Source: an uncultured Flavobacteriales bacterium
Lineage (GTDB): Bacteria > Bacteroidota > Bacteroidia > Flavobacteriales > JBLHRE01
Length of the DNA: 64,000 nt
Assembly: GCA_937139155.1 (NCBI GenBank)
Contig: CAKZPI010000034.1
Location: 161,868 to 225,867 of the forward strand
Reading direction: 5' to 3'
Shown: positions 18,497 through 27,593 of the stretch, piece after piece
Layout: the number at the start of each line of letters is the position of its first letter
Numbering within the stretch: position 1 is the first letter of the stretch
Position numbers and translations under genes: made by a program
The notes under the pieces: model-generated
What the model saw: the letters and a program-made list of their open reading frames with translations, nothing else
Database searches by the model: none
Told to the model about the DNA's origin: nothing

Positions 18497-19430
18497 TCAT
18501 TGGGTTTTTATTCTTCAATAAACGTAAAGCATTCTCTGCGGCTCCCCTGCGTAAATCAAGAATGGAGGATTGGGAGAAATACGAAGAATGAGGATTTATA
18601 AGCAACCTTCCTTTTATCCAGTCCTCCTGATTTCGCCAGGCTTGAATCAAAGGATCCTGCTTTGGGGGCTCTTCTGGTAAAACATCCAAAAATACTTGGC
18701 TTATATGCCCGGTTTTCAATGCCTCATACACTGAATCGGTATTTGCCAATAGTTTACCCCTAGCCGTATTTACCAAAGATGCACCTTCCTTCATTTCATT
18801 TAGGAACTTCTCATCAATCAGGCCTCCGGTTTCTTTTGAGAGCGGACAGTGAACACTAATAATATCTGAGGCATTAAGCATTTCATTTAGTGCCTCATAT
18901 CTCGTAGCACCTACCACCTTTTCATAACCGCTTTCTTTGTACGGATCATAAAACAGGGTTTGAAAGCCCAATGCCTTTGCTTTAAGGAGGACACTCGTGC
19001 CAATTCGACCGGCCCCCACCACCCCCAATTTGGTTTGATTAACCCGTTTAATAGAAAGATTTATATTCTCTTGCCACGTTTCTTTATGGTATCGAGCATG
19101 AGCATCATAGCTTAAAATACCCCGGGAAATGGCCATAATAAACGCAATTGCTGTATCCGATACTTCATCAACACCATACGCTGGATTATTACAGGCTATT
19201 ATTCCTCTTGACTTCAGGTAGGTCAAATCTAGATTGTCAAAGCCAACCCCATACCGTTGAACACCCTTAATGTTCTTTAGGTGCCCAATGGTTTTTTCAT
19301 TAATGGGCAAATGCCAAACCAAAAGAACCTCCGTTTCTTCAGAGATTTCCATGCCCACAAGGTCTCCTAGAACTTTTTTCTCTTCAATGCCAGGGGAATC
19401 AAAATAATCTGTAATTGCAATTTTAGACAT
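18483..19430 (-). CDS. D-isomer-specific 2-hydroxyacid dehydrogenase-like protein
   Basis: NAD-dependent dehydrogenase of the phosphoglycerate dehydrogenase superfamily, 315 residues from the preferred start MSKIAITDYFDSPG; a longer frame to 19466 would overlap the upstream gene by 29 bp. Visible are the nucleotide-binding GVVGAGRIGTS near residue 135, the NTARGKLL catalytic-Arg region, the DVLPEEPP Glu region and the INPHSSYF His region, so the Arg-Glu-His set is intact. It forms a group with the cytidylyltransferase, GAPDH-like and HAD genes upstream, suggesting a dedicated pathway to a nucleotide-activated small acid or sugar acid. The substrate is unknown. Confidence 0.78.
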   Translation of the reverse strand: MSKIAITDYFDSPGIEEKKVLGDLVGMEISEETEVLLVWHLPINEKTIGHLKNIKGVQRYGVGFDNLDLTYLKSRGIIACNNPAYGVDEVSDTAIAFIMAISRGILSYDAHARYHKETWQENINLSIKRVNQTKLGVVGAGRIGTSVLLKAKALGFQTLFYDPYKESGYEKVVGATRYEALNEMLNASDIISVHCPLSKETGGLIDEKFLNEMKEGASLVNTARGKLLANTDSVYEALKTGHISQVFLDVLPEEPPKQDPLIQAWRNQEDWIKGRLLINPHSSYFSQSSILDLRRGAAENALRLLKNKNPMNVLN

Positions 19431-19437
19431 GTGAAAC

Positions 19438-20196
19438 TTAGTTTCGAGTTTCTTGGTTTTCCTCAATTATTTGATTCACGAATTTAGAATACCGAGGGGC
19501 TGATGACTTCTTTCCAGCGTTGTATTCTAGTGCTATTTCAGCCAAAAGAAAATCCTTCTCTTCATCTATATCAATGGCCGCAAATCCTTCTAAGAAGAAT
19601 GTATTAATCTCCCCACCCAAAACAGCAAAGCCATTTTCTTTATAGAAATTCTTAAAAAATTTGCAATCATAAATGGCTATTGAAAAGTTGAGGGCATGAA
19701 TGGGCTCCAAATCTTGGGTTCTCGGAAGGTGGCCTTCAGTAGAAAAATTAAGACTGGAACCTTTAAAAAAACAATGTGTTTGTATTGGTTCTGCTGAGAT
19801 TAAGGTATTGGCGCTACCCTCAGAGTAAGCCTTCCAAGCTGAGTCTAAATCCTCCGACTTGACAAATGGTGCAGTGGGTGTTATCACAGCTAAGTAATCT
19901 ACATCCGGGTTACTCTCCATAAAATCAAACAGATAATCATCAATCATTGACTGGCTAGTCGCCAATTCTGGCTTTCTTAAATAAAACCCTATCTCATGCT
20001 GAGCAGCCAGCCCTTTCCATTCTTCAGCATCTGAGTTTATGAAAATTGTATTCGACAAAAACTCACTCCCCTTCACTGCCTCAATTGTATGCTCAATCAG
20101 CGCCTTATCACCTAGCAATCGCATCCCTTTCATAGGGACACGATTACTTCCCTTCCTTGAAGGAATTAAAGTGACAATATTTCCTGTTTTAGCCAT
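19438..20196 (-). CDS. Acylneuraminate cytidylyltransferase-like protein (second copy)
   Basis: 252 residues of the NeuA/KdsB cytidylyltransferase fold. The N-terminal IPSRKGSNRVPMKG is a variant of the IPARGGSKG-type CTP-binding loop, and ITPTAPFVKSEDLDSAW near residue 104 follows the LQPTSPLR pattern. It is clearly different from the canonical NeuA-like protein at 25710-26399, so the locus likely makes two distinct cytidine-activated building blocks. It overlaps the end of the GAPDH-like gene by 8 bp. Which compound it activates is not known. Confidence 0.75.
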   Translation of the reverse strand: MAKTGNIVTLIPSRKGSNRVPMKGMRLLGDKALIEHTIEAVKGSEFLSNTIFINSDAEEWKGLAAQHEIGFYLRKPELATSQSMIDDYLFDFMESNPDVDYLAVITPTAPFVKSEDLDSAWKAYSEGSANTLISAEPIQTHCFFKGSSLNFSTEGHLPRTQDLEPIHALNFSIAIYDCKFFKNFYKENGFAVLGGEINTFFLEGFAAIDIDEEKDFLLAEIALEYNAGKKSSAPRYSKFVNQIIEENQETRN

Positions 20197-21250
20197 TCTG
20201 TAAAAGCTTATTTACTAAAGATACCTGGTTTAATACCCGTGCGGCATATCCCCATTCATTATCATACCAAAGCACAATTTTCAACATCTTACCCCCAACC
20301 ACATCGGTCCATCGATGGTCAATTACCGCACCGAAATCAGCCTTCTTAAAGTCAAGAGAAACCAAGGGTTCCCAGTTGTTATGGATGATAGGCCAATGTT
20401 GAGTTTGTTCAAGGTTTTCAAACAAGGAAATCACTTCTTCCTTTTGAGTAACCTTATTCAATGAAAACGTTAGGTCAGCACTTCCAACTATTGCCGTTGG
20501 TGTGCGATATGAAAAGGATCCGAATTTCTCTTGGGTTATTCCGTACGATTCAAGGACCTTACATGTTGCAGCAATGGCAGACGTTGGCTTAGGAATCATG
20601 TTTCCAATAGCTGAGCGGCCCAAGGCAAAATGGTGGTAGATCTCACCTGGCACCGACCAAGAGCTGGCAGGGCCATCCATTAAGTTTTGGTAATTAAGCC
20701 ATGGGTGAAGTGTGGTGCCATAGGCATGGTCTATTCCGAACGCATCATTAATGGCCTTAGTAACCGGGGCAATGGCCGTTGCATCACATATACTTGTTGA
20801 AATTACATGATGCTTGTCTACATCAATTAAATGTTCATTTGCCCCCAATACCATTGTAAAGTCAACATCTTTTGGAGAATGGGTAATGAAAACTTTTTTA
20901 ACTGATTTGTTCTGAATCAACTTCTGGGCATCCAAAACATTCTGATAAACCCCTGAAGCGTCTATTACAAAATCTACTCCTTGACCAGCCCAATCTACAT
21001 CAGCAACTGAGGCCTTGTGCGTCACCAAAATTTTCGAGCCAGAACCTGGGTGTACGAGGTAATCGCCTTCAACCTTATAGGGTTCCGGGAGTCGATCGTA
21101 TAAGGTGTCATAATTTAAGGTGTATGCAATGTTTGCATTGTCTGGATTAATGTCATTAATGGCAACCACTTCAAAAACACTTTTATCAAGGTTGTTTCTA
21201 AATATCGCTCGACCAATCCGGCCAAACCCGTTTATTCCTACTTTAATCAT
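20189..21250 (-). CDS. Divergent glyceraldehyde-3-phosphate dehydrogenase homologue
   Basis: 353 residues of the GAPDH family: N-terminal KVGINGFGRIGRAIFR, FVIDASGVY, and WYDNEWGYAARV near the end. The catalytic Cys155 and His182 are kept, but the invariant SASCTTNC block reads STSICDATA and the His segment reads TTLHPWLNYQ, so the Thr pair that helps bind the substrate phosphate is lost. Position inside a polysaccharide operon, between a HAD phosphatase and a cytidylyltransferase, argues against glycolysis and for oxidation of a different aldehyde. The gene is preceded by the HAD gene after 14 bp. Confidence 0.8.
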   Translation of the reverse strand: MIKVGINGFGRIGRAIFRNNLDKSVFEVVAINDINPDNANIAYTLNYDTLYDRLPEPYKVEGDYLVHPGSGSKILVTHKASVADVDWAGQGVDFVIDASGVYQNVLDAQKLIQNKSVKKVFITHSPKDVDFTMVLGANEHLIDVDKHHVISTSICDATAIAPVTKAINDAFGIDHAYGTTLHPWLNYQNLMDGPASSWSVPGEIYHHFALGRSAIGNMIPKPTSAIAATCKVLESYGITQEKFGSFSYRTPTAIVGSADLTFSLNKVTQKEEVISLFENLEQTQHWPIIHNNWEPLVSLDFKKADFGAVIDHRWTDVVGGKMLKIVLWYDNEWGYAARVLNQVSLVNKLLQNG

Positions 21251-21264
21251 AATTATATTGGTTA

Positions 21265-21891
21265 TTAAATTTTATATGTAATGTCCTCTAAATTTTTAAT
21301 CAATTTTACATCTTCCTTCCCTTTAAAATAAGCTTTCCAATTAACAACCTGAGTGAATTCATACATGAATGCGAAATCCGTTTTGATGAGTTGGGAAGTT
21401 TCGTAGTCTACCAAGCTGTCCCCGACATAGATACAAGGCTGACTTATGGGAATGCTTTGTACGTGCACCTTTTTTGAAACCGGCCCACCGTATACCCGGT
21501 CAAAGTATTTAAGCAGTTTGTTTTTTTCAAACAAGGAATTCACCTCATTCTCAGCTCCGCCAGATAAGGCCCAAATTCTAGCCACCTTTGACCATTTTCT
21601 AAGAAAGGCCAGAGCTCCTGGGGTCATCGGTACTTCATATAAGGTTTCATGATTTAATTCGTTGTATCGGGCCAGAATTGCCTTTGAATCTTCACTTCCC
21701 CTTCCGAAATATTTTTCAATCTTCACTTCACGCGGCAGTCCATTGTGTTCAATATAATACGAAACAAACTCCTCCTTTTCTTCCGCAGAACAATACCCCT
21801 CTACCGCGTCTCCAATATTCCTTTCCTTTAGTGCATTGGAATCAAACAAAACTCCGTCAACATCTAAAATAATACTTTTATAGACCTTCAT
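21265..21891 (-). CDS. HAD-superfamily phosphatase
   Basis: 208 residues with complete HAD motifs: DVDGVLFDS (nucleophile Asp9 region), ALSGG near residue 113 (motif II), SKKVH near 139 (Lys, motif III) and YVGDSLVDYE near 151 (motif IV). The insertion between motifs I and II forms a small helical cap (subfamily I). It overlaps the glycerophosphotransferase-like gene upstream by 4 bp (ATGA) and precedes the GAPDH-like gene, so it probably removes a phosphate in the same pathway. Substrate cannot be read from the sequence. Confidence 0.82.
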   Translation of the reverse strand: MKVYKSIILDVDGVLFDSNALKERNIGDAVEGYCSAEEKEEFVSYYIEHNGLPREVKIEKYFGRGSEDSKAILARYNELNHETLYEVPMTPGALAFLRKWSKVARIWALSGGAENEVNSLFEKNKLLKYFDRVYGGPVSKKVHVQSIPISQPCIYVGDSLVDYETSQLIKTDFAFMYEFTQVVNWKAYFKGKEDVKLIKNLEDITYKI

Positions 21892-23288
21892 TTCAAGCCG
21901 TTAAGGATTTCAGATACGTTTTTCACAAATCGATCCGTCGCCTTACCGTCATTTTTAAAGCACTCCATTTCAACTGCCTCTAGCCGGTTCACCTCATGTA
22001 AGGAGGGTTCCTCCAAATATCGATTAATTGCCTTCTCCAATGACTTCAAGTCCTGAACAACTGCACACCCTCCAAATGAAATAAACTTTTTTAAATGAAG
22101 GTATTCCAATAACCTCCTTGCGGATTGCCATTTCGGGAAATCGGAAATATCAAAAGATGTTAGGATAATTGGGCGGTTTAAATAGGCCGCCTCTATGGAA
22201 ATGGTTGAACCTGAATTCAGGCAAATGCTAGAACCATGAATTAAATTGGAAAGCTTAATCATGTCATCTTGCTTCATGTACCAGGTAAGAAGACTGTTGT
22301 CTGAGTCCGGAACATCCAAAGTAACGCGCTTTGAAGGGAGCTTATTTAGACGTGTTAACCAGGACTGGTCTGAACGGTCGGCCATTAAATTGGCCATATG
22401 GGGCCTAATCACCAACTGCATCTCATTACCAAACCGGTTATCCTCTACCGCCTTGGCCAACCACTCAACAATATCAATTTCATTGGGTGCATAATAAGAG
22501 GCTGACATGGTGAAAAAGAGATAGGGCTTTTTCGAGTCCAACCCCATTTGATCAAGTAGATTCACCTGAAGCAAGTCACCCTCCCGGACTTGCGCATGAA
22601 TGTCAAAATGCGTAACACCTGTATTGTAGGTTTTGGATTCAGGAACCTTATAGTATTCACTCAACTCCTTGTTCATGATTGGCCCCCACGTTAGATACGT
22701 GTCTCCTGATACCGGGAAAACCCCTTTAGAGGTAATATTGTCCCAGCTTAAAATATAGAATGAGCGATGTATGCCCAGCCTTCTTGCCGCCTCTAGCATG
22801 CAAATTTCCATTTCATCCACAGGCCGAGTTGAAATCAGTAGATCAGCTTCAATTGAGCTTAAAATTCGTACAGCATCAGGTTTATAGTATCCTTTAGCCT
22901 CAATCCTATAAAACAATGATTTACCACCTGGAACTACTCGAATGAGGGCCCCAGCATAGAAGAAAAGGTAGTTTAAAAGTCTTCTTTTCCAGGTATTTGA
23001 TTTGGATCGGGTACGCCATAAATGCTTTTCCCAAAGGGCTGGATTCTTTTTAATGTTCTGATGCACGTGCATCCTAAAAACACTTAGGTGTTGGTCTGAA
23101 CTGCTTAATGTATAATCATAACCATGGATGGCTTTTACATCTTGACCCAATTGATTCTGTAAGCTCTCAACCGCATCAGGTTTGGCAACCACATGAACTT
23201 CACCAAGTCTACCCAGTTTTTTTAAGAGCCCTGTTTGGAGCGCTCCACGGGCTGTATGGCCATGAGATATTAAGTATGCAATTTTCAC
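21888..23288 (-). CDS. CDP-glycerol glycerophosphotransferase-like (TagB/TagF-like) transferase
   Basis: 466 residues with a GT-B-like layout. Motifs near the middle and end resemble the TagB/TagF group: SWDNITSKG near residue 202, TWGPIMNKE near 223, NTGVTHFD near 240, VIRPHMANL near 315 and CLNSGSTISIEAAYLNRP near 370. Enzymes of this group move glycerol-phosphate or related polyol phosphates, or act as glycosyltransferases in capsule loci. The neighbouring HAD/GAPDH-like/cytidylyltransferase/dehydrogenase genes make a CDP- or CMP-linked donor plausible. It overlaps genes on both sides by 4 bp. Family assignment is moderate, substrate unknown. Confidence 0.6.
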   Translation of the reverse strand: MKIAYLISHGHTARGALQTGLLKKLGRLGEVHVVAKPDAVESLQNQLGQDVKAIHGYDYTLSSSDQHLSVFRMHVHQNIKKNPALWEKHLWRTRSKSNTWKRRLLNYLFFYAGALIRVVPGGKSLFYRIEAKGYYKPDAVRILSSIEADLLISTRPVDEMEICMLEAARRLGIHRSFYILSWDNITSKGVFPVSGDTYLTWGPIMNKELSEYYKVPESKTYNTGVTHFDIHAQVREGDLLQVNLLDQMGLDSKKPYLFFTMSASYYAPNEIDIVEWLAKAVEDNRFGNEMQLVIRPHMANLMADRSDQSWLTRLNKLPSKRVTLDVPDSDNSLLTWYMKQDDMIKLSNLIHGSSICLNSGSTISIEAAYLNRPIILTSFDISDFPKWQSARRLLEYLHLKKFISFGGCAVVQDLKSLEKAINRYLEEPSLHEVNRLEAVEMECFKNDGKATDRFVKNVSEILNGLK

Positions 23289-24763
23289 CTATACCCGAAT
23301 TTTTGTGCTCTTATTTTTCGTTTCACCCCACTCCATATTTCATCCTTTGTAACATGGAGTAAAACAATTAAAGCCAGGAAATAAACAACACCCCCTAGGC
23401 CTAAGGAAACCCAATTGGAAAAATCTGTATAATATTTCAATCCCCACACCAATACTAAGGGCAACGCATTTAAAATGGCATATCCGTATACCGATTTCCA
23501 TTGATCTCTTATGGGAACATTGATTATTCTTCTTAAGTCCAGACTTAACCAGACAAAATTCAAAACTACTATTATGAGGAGTAAAATGAGCAGCCATTCC
23601 GCCTTAAACATTGTTTTACCCACGGTTAAAACAATTGAAAACGCACAAATTTTAATGGCAGAAAAAATAATATTTCGCTTCAAAGTTAACCTCGGAAAAC
23701 CAAGAGCATTAAGAGCATATATTCTATATGCATTTAAACTATAAAACATACCTATAAGTATGGCATATTGAAAAAACACAATAGTACCTTCCCATTTATA
23801 CCCGTAAAGGCAAAGTATTAGCAAGTCGGATAAAATAAACAAGGCCGAGTAAAAAGAAATGGAGCAGAAAGAGATTAAGCGGTTATTTTTCTGAAAAAAA
23901 TCGACAAACTCACTTGGTTTTGTCTGGAGGCGAGACATTATAGGAAAAAAGCTTCGAGTTAAAATACTGGTTATCTGTTTGGCAGGTAATTGCCCGAGGT
24001 TTTTACCCTTTTCATAAAACCCAAGCGTTGTTGGATTAACCAGTTTAACAACAATAATAGTGTCAACCTTTTGAACAATTTGATCAACCATATTGCTGTA
24101 AAATATTTTCCCGCTAAAGCTCCAGATTGCCTTGAAGCTTGCTCGGCTAAAAGCCATGCTAGGTATCCATTTGCCTTGTACCCAATATAGCGTCATTGAA
24201 ATACTTGATGAACCAATTGAAGCGAAAACAAGTGCCCAAACACCGTAACCTGATAAAGCTAAAAAAACACCTAAACCTGCTGCTCCTAATTGACCAATCA
24301 TTTGAGCAATTGCCCTTTCTTTAATTCGAATTTCCCTGTTCATGATTTCCATAGGAACAATAGAAAGTGATTGAATCAGTGGATTAATGGAAAGCACTTG
24401 AATGATTCGAATTAGTCTTGGCTCCTCATAAAATCCTGACAATGGCTTTGCAAGGCAGTAAAGGCTTATCATTGCCAATAGGCCAATACCAATATTGTAA
24501 AAGAAAACAGTTGATAAATCGATTTGCGAAATTTCCTTCTTTTGAACCAACCCTGACCCTGTCCCTGCATTAACAATTAAAGCAAAAAGGGAAGTGAATA
24601 CGGTTACCATTGCGATTAAACCAAAGTCCCTTGGATCCAACAAGCGTGCAAGGACAACCCCAACAATAAACGAAACAAAGAAATTGGAGAAGGACAATAC
24701 ACTATTCCACTTAATTGAATAGTTCGTTTTTGATGTATAAAACTTAGTGCTTTTATTATCCAA
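23285..24763 (-). CDS. Lipopolysaccharide biosynthesis flippase (Wzx, MOP superfamily)
   Basis: 492 residues with about twelve to fourteen transmembrane helices. The N-terminal half is typical of Wzx/RfbX-like PST transporters: VVLARLLDPRDFGLIAMVTVF near residue 37 and GSGLVQKKEISQIDLSTVF near 68, and NREIRIKERAIAQMIG near 148. It should move the lipid-linked repeat unit across the inner membrane before Wzy-type polymerisation. It lies in mid-operon with short or overlapping junctions on both sides. Confidence 0.9.
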   Translation of the reverse strand: MDNKSTKFYTSKTNYSIKWNSVLSFSNFFVSFIVGVVLARLLDPRDFGLIAMVTVFTSLFALIVNAGTGSGLVQKKEISQIDLSTVFFYNIGIGLLAMISLYCLAKPLSGFYEEPRLIRIIQVLSINPLIQSLSIVPMEIMNREIRIKERAIAQMIGQLGAAGLGVFLALSGYGVWALVFASIGSSSISMTLYWVQGKWIPSMAFSRASFKAIWSFSGKIFYSNMVDQIVQKVDTIIVVKLVNPTTLGFYEKGKNLGQLPAKQITSILTRSFFPIMSRLQTKPSEFVDFFQKNNRLISFCSISFYSALFILSDLLILCLYGYKWEGTIVFFQYAILIGMFYSLNAYRIYALNALGFPRLTLKRNIIFSAIKICAFSIVLTVGKTMFKAEWLLILLLIIVVLNFVWLSLDLRRIINVPIRDQWKSVYGYAILNALPLVLVWGLKYYTDFSNWVSLGLGGVVYFLALIVLLHVTKDEIWSGVKRKIRAQKFGYR

Positions 24764-24768
24764 TGAGA

Positions 24769-25713
24769 CTAGGTCTTGTCTAAGTTTTTATTCAACCGAC
24801 CAAAATTCACGGCCATAAATTCCTCGCAACTTTGCATAGCATCCCAGGTCGCTCCTCCAATGTGAGGGGTGATGATTACATTTTCCCCATTGGTTGCGGC
24901 GCGCCATAATGGGCTTTTTTGGAAATTCTCAAGTTCGGAACCAATCACATCTGTGGCTAAACCAGCGACTTTGTCACCCAATGCTTTTGATATGGCTTCT
25001 TCATTCCAAACCTTACCCCGGGAGGTATTGATCAAAAACACCCCATTTTTCATTTGACTTATTTCCTTTTCTCCAATCATATATTCCGTTTCTTCATTCA
25101 AATGAACATGCATGGAGATGATATCCGCTGTTTCCAATAAGGTATCGAGGTCAAGCTTATTGGCACCTGGATAGGTGTCAACATACGGGTCATAAAAAAC
25201 AACCTGAGCGTCAAATGCCTCAGCATATGAACTGACTTTTTGCCCCGTCCTTCCCATACCAATTATCCCGATGGTCTTGTCCTTTATTTGAAACCCTCTA
25301 AACGGATCGCGGTTCCATTTTCCATTTAGTACATCTTGAGTCGCTGCCGGTATATTGCGGAGTAAGGCCATGATTAGTGCCCAGGTATGTTCTGCTGTGG
25401 AGGGTATGGTTTTTAAAAATGATGTATGGGGGCGAAGAGATACCAATTGGACATTTCTTTGAACCATTGCTTCTTCATCCAAATGGTCATGACCAGTAGT
25501 TGCTGACACGACATGGGTTAGATCCGGAAACTTATCCAGTACCTTGGCATCTACCTTTTGCTTTAAGCGGACAATTAAAATAGTTACCCCTTCAAATAGG
25601 GTAGCCGCATTAATTTCCTCCCAGCTACCTTCCCGGTATGCAAAGCCTTTATTCTTCCATTTATCGATGGCTTTAACACTGTAACCGTATGGCTCTGCAT
25701 TATAAACCCTCAT
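24769..25713 (-). CDS. D-3-phosphoglycerate-dehydrogenase-like 2-hydroxyacid dehydrogenase
   Basis: 314 residues with the whole set of 2-hydroxyacid dehydrogenase motifs: GIIGMGRTGQKV near residue 150, INTSRGKVW near 230, ATDVIGSELENF near 255 and ITPHIGGATWDAM near 285. The frame begins with MRVYNAEPYGYS and overlaps the NeuA-like gene by 4 bp. It is the second such dehydrogenase in the operon and is likely to oxidise or reduce a 2-hydroxy acid serving polymer synthesis. The paralogue at 18483 is only distantly similar, so different substrates are likely. Confidence 0.8.
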   Translation of the reverse strand: MRVYNAEPYGYSVKAIDKWKNKGFAYREGSWEEINAATLFEGVTILIVRLKQKVDAKVLDKFPDLTHVVSATTGHDHLDEEAMVQRNVQLVSLRPHTSFLKTIPSTAEHTWALIMALLRNIPAATQDVLNGKWNRDPFRGFQIKDKTIGIIGMGRTGQKVSSYAEAFDAQVVFYDPYVDTYPGANKLDLDTLLETADIISMHVHLNEETEYMIGEKEISQMKNGVFLINTSRGKVWNEEAISKALGDKVAGLATDVIGSELENFQKSPLWRAATNGENVIITPHIGGATWDAMQSCEEFMAVNFGRLNKNLDKT

Positions 25714-26399
25714 TTTAACTCTCCATTTTTCCAGGCTTTTATCAAAACTTCAGCAATCAACAAATCTCTGGGTTCATCAATGTTTAACAAGTAGGCAGAA
25801 GGCATTTTGAGGGGCAAGGCAGGTTTGACCATAATTTGTCCCGTTTCCTTAAATGCTTTTGTTCTCACCAGGTATATCGCCCCATTTCGGTAGAGGGCCG
25901 GGGGTATTTCTTGCCTACGTGTTTTTTCAAATTCAGGCAAAATTGAATGCATGCCATCTTCCTTTTCCCAATACATCCGAGCAGGGTGGATATCGTCCAT
26001 GGCTGTGACCGAAATAACAGAATTTGCCTCGGATTTTTTTTCCAATTTTCGGATGGAGTCAATTACGTGTTTTGGATCACGAATAGGTGAGGTTGGCTGA
26101 AGCAATAGGATTAGGTCTGAGGGGTACTTCTCTGATAATTCTTTAATGGTATCCGTTATAGGGCTCACATCGGAAGCTAGGTTACCCCCTCGTTTATGGA
26201 TTAGGACTCCATCATACCTTTTGGCAATTTCTAGGATCTCATCATCATCACTGGAAACCACAAGGTAGCCAGGCAAATTTGACTTAAGGGCCGTTTCAAT
26301 GGTATATGCAATAAGCGGCTTTCCATCAATTAGTGCCTTATTTTTACCAGGGACTCCTTTTGACCCTCCTCGAGCAGGGATTATGGTTAATACGTTCAA
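25710..26399 (-). CDS. neuA: CMP-nonulosonate (acylneuraminate) cytidylyltransferase
   Basis: 229 residues with the canonical CTP-binding loop IPARGGSKGVPGKN (residues 7-20), VVSSDDDEI near 47, LLQPTSPIRD near 99 and a NIDEPRDLLIAE end motif carrying the metal-binding acidic residue. Length is standard for NeuA/LegF-type enzymes. It activates the nonulosonic acid made by the NeuB- and NeuC-like proteins encoded just upstream. The order neuB-neuC-neuA with short gaps (18 bp here) is classical. Whether the sugar is Neu5Ac or a legionaminate relative cannot be decided from these proteins alone. Confidence 0.88.
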   Translation of the reverse strand: MNVLTIIPARGGSKGVPGKNKALIDGKPLIAYTIETALKSNLPGYLVVSSDDDEILEIAKRYDGVLIHKRGGNLASDVSPITDTIKELSEKYPSDLILLLQPTSPIRDPKHVIDSIRKLEKKSEANSVISVTAMDDIHPARMYWEKEDGMHSILPEFEKTRRQEIPPALYRNGAIYLVRTKAFKETGQIMVKPALPLKMPSAYLLNIDEPRDLLIAEVLIKAWKNGELK

Positions 26400-26417
26400 G
26401 GCTTTGAGAGAATACGT

Positions 26418-27593
26418 TTAATAGGTGATTGTTTTATGGTACTGTAAATTTACCTTGGCTAAACCATCAGCAATTTTTTGTCCTGCATTTCCACCGCCAT
26501 AAACACTTGACGGCACTGGCCTTTCACCCTTCCTCCATCTCTGAATTGCATCGAGAATTTCCTTACGGTCATAACCTACATCCGTTACATTGTTTCCCCT
26601 GTCCCTTCTGTTTTGTCTTGATCCGATATTTACAACAGGTACTCCAAGGAAGGCGCACTCTCTAATGCCAACACTCGAATTCCCAATTAACCCACTTGAA
26701 TTAGCAAGTAATCTTAAAAAATCGGCAGGCATCATATTCTTAAAAAAATGAATGTGCTGAGGTCTATGCTTTTCTCTAAACGAACGAATTCCTTTAGAGG
26801 TACCGTCTGCTCCAGCATCAACATTCGGCCAAAACCAAAAGGTAGGCATTCCTAACTCATGAATTGCAGCCAAGGTTTCTTCTACGTGTTTCCGTGATGC
26901 AGCGTACTCATTGGTTACAGGGTGCTGCATAACAACCAAGTAATTTGAATTCAAGTCGAACTCCCCGCCAACGCCCCCGTATTTTTTGAACGGGTCAAAA
27001 TCGAAATCTGGCCTTTCTGCAACCTCTGCTGCAAGATCTATCGACGGGCAGCCTGAATTAAAAACAACGTTCTCTTGTTCTCCTAATTTCAAAACCCTTT
27101 CATAAGCCCCCTCTGAAGCAACAAAGTGGTAATCTGCCAATTTCGTAATTGAATGCCTAACCTTTTCGTCAATATTCCCTGTAACCTCACCTCCCTGAAT
27201 ATGGGCAAGGGGTATGTTCATGTATGAGGCAGCAATAGCGGTTGCCATGGTTTCAAACCGATCTGCAACTGTAACAACTATGTCTGGTTTCAGGTTGTCA
27301 AAAACCGTTGACAACTCAAGGATTCCAATTCCTGTTGTTTTAGCAGCAGCGGTTAAATTTTCTCCTTCTAGTATGTTAAATACCTTCGCAGTGATTTCAA
27401 AACCATCATTTTCAATATAGTTTACAGCCGATCCGTAACGGTCCAACAGGGCTGATGCTGCCACAACCAATTGTAGCTCTAGGTCAGGGTGGTTTTGAAT
27501 AGCTGAAAGGGCTGTTTTTATCCTACTATAGCTTGGTCGTGCAGTAACTACAACACAAATTTTCCGTTTACCAGATTTTATTTCCTCTATCAT
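26418..27593 (-). CDS. neuC: UDP-N-acetylglucosamine 2-epimerase (hydrolysing), NeuC type
   Basis: 391 residues. VVTARPSYSRIKTAL (14-28), VTVADRFETMATAIAA near 107, HIQGGEVTGNIDEKVRHSI near 130 and GLIGNSSVGIRECAFLG near 300 are signature segments of the hydrolysing NeuC/LegG subfamily, as opposed to the non-hydrolysing WecB type. It releases ManNAc, or a 6-deoxy-2,4-diamino analogue, from UDP for condensation by NeuB. The start overlaps the neuB-like gene by 4 bp. Confidence 0.9.
   Translation of the reverse strand: MIEEIKSGKRKICVVVTARPSYSRIKTALSAIQNHPDLELQLVVAASALLDRYGSAVNYIENDGFEITAKVFNILEGENLTAAAKTTGIGILELSTVFDNLKPDIVVTVADRFETMATAIAASYMNIPLAHIQGGEVTGNIDEKVRHSITKLADYHFVASEGAYERVLKLGEQENVVFNSGCPSIDLAAEVAERPDFDFDPFKKYGGVGGEFDLNSNYLVVMQHPVTNEYAASRKHVEETLAAIHELGMPTFWFWPNVDAGADGTSKGIRSFREKHRPQHIHFFKNMMPADFLRLLANSSGLIGNSSVGIRECAFLGVPVVNIGSRQNRRDRGNNVTDVGYDRKEILDAIQRWRKGERPVPSSVYGGGNAGQKIADGLAKVNLQYHKTITY

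Noticed and set aside
20189..21250. Glycolytic GAPDH
   Set aside because: The active-site block is altered and the gene lies between HAD and cytidylyltransferase genes in a surface-polymer operon.
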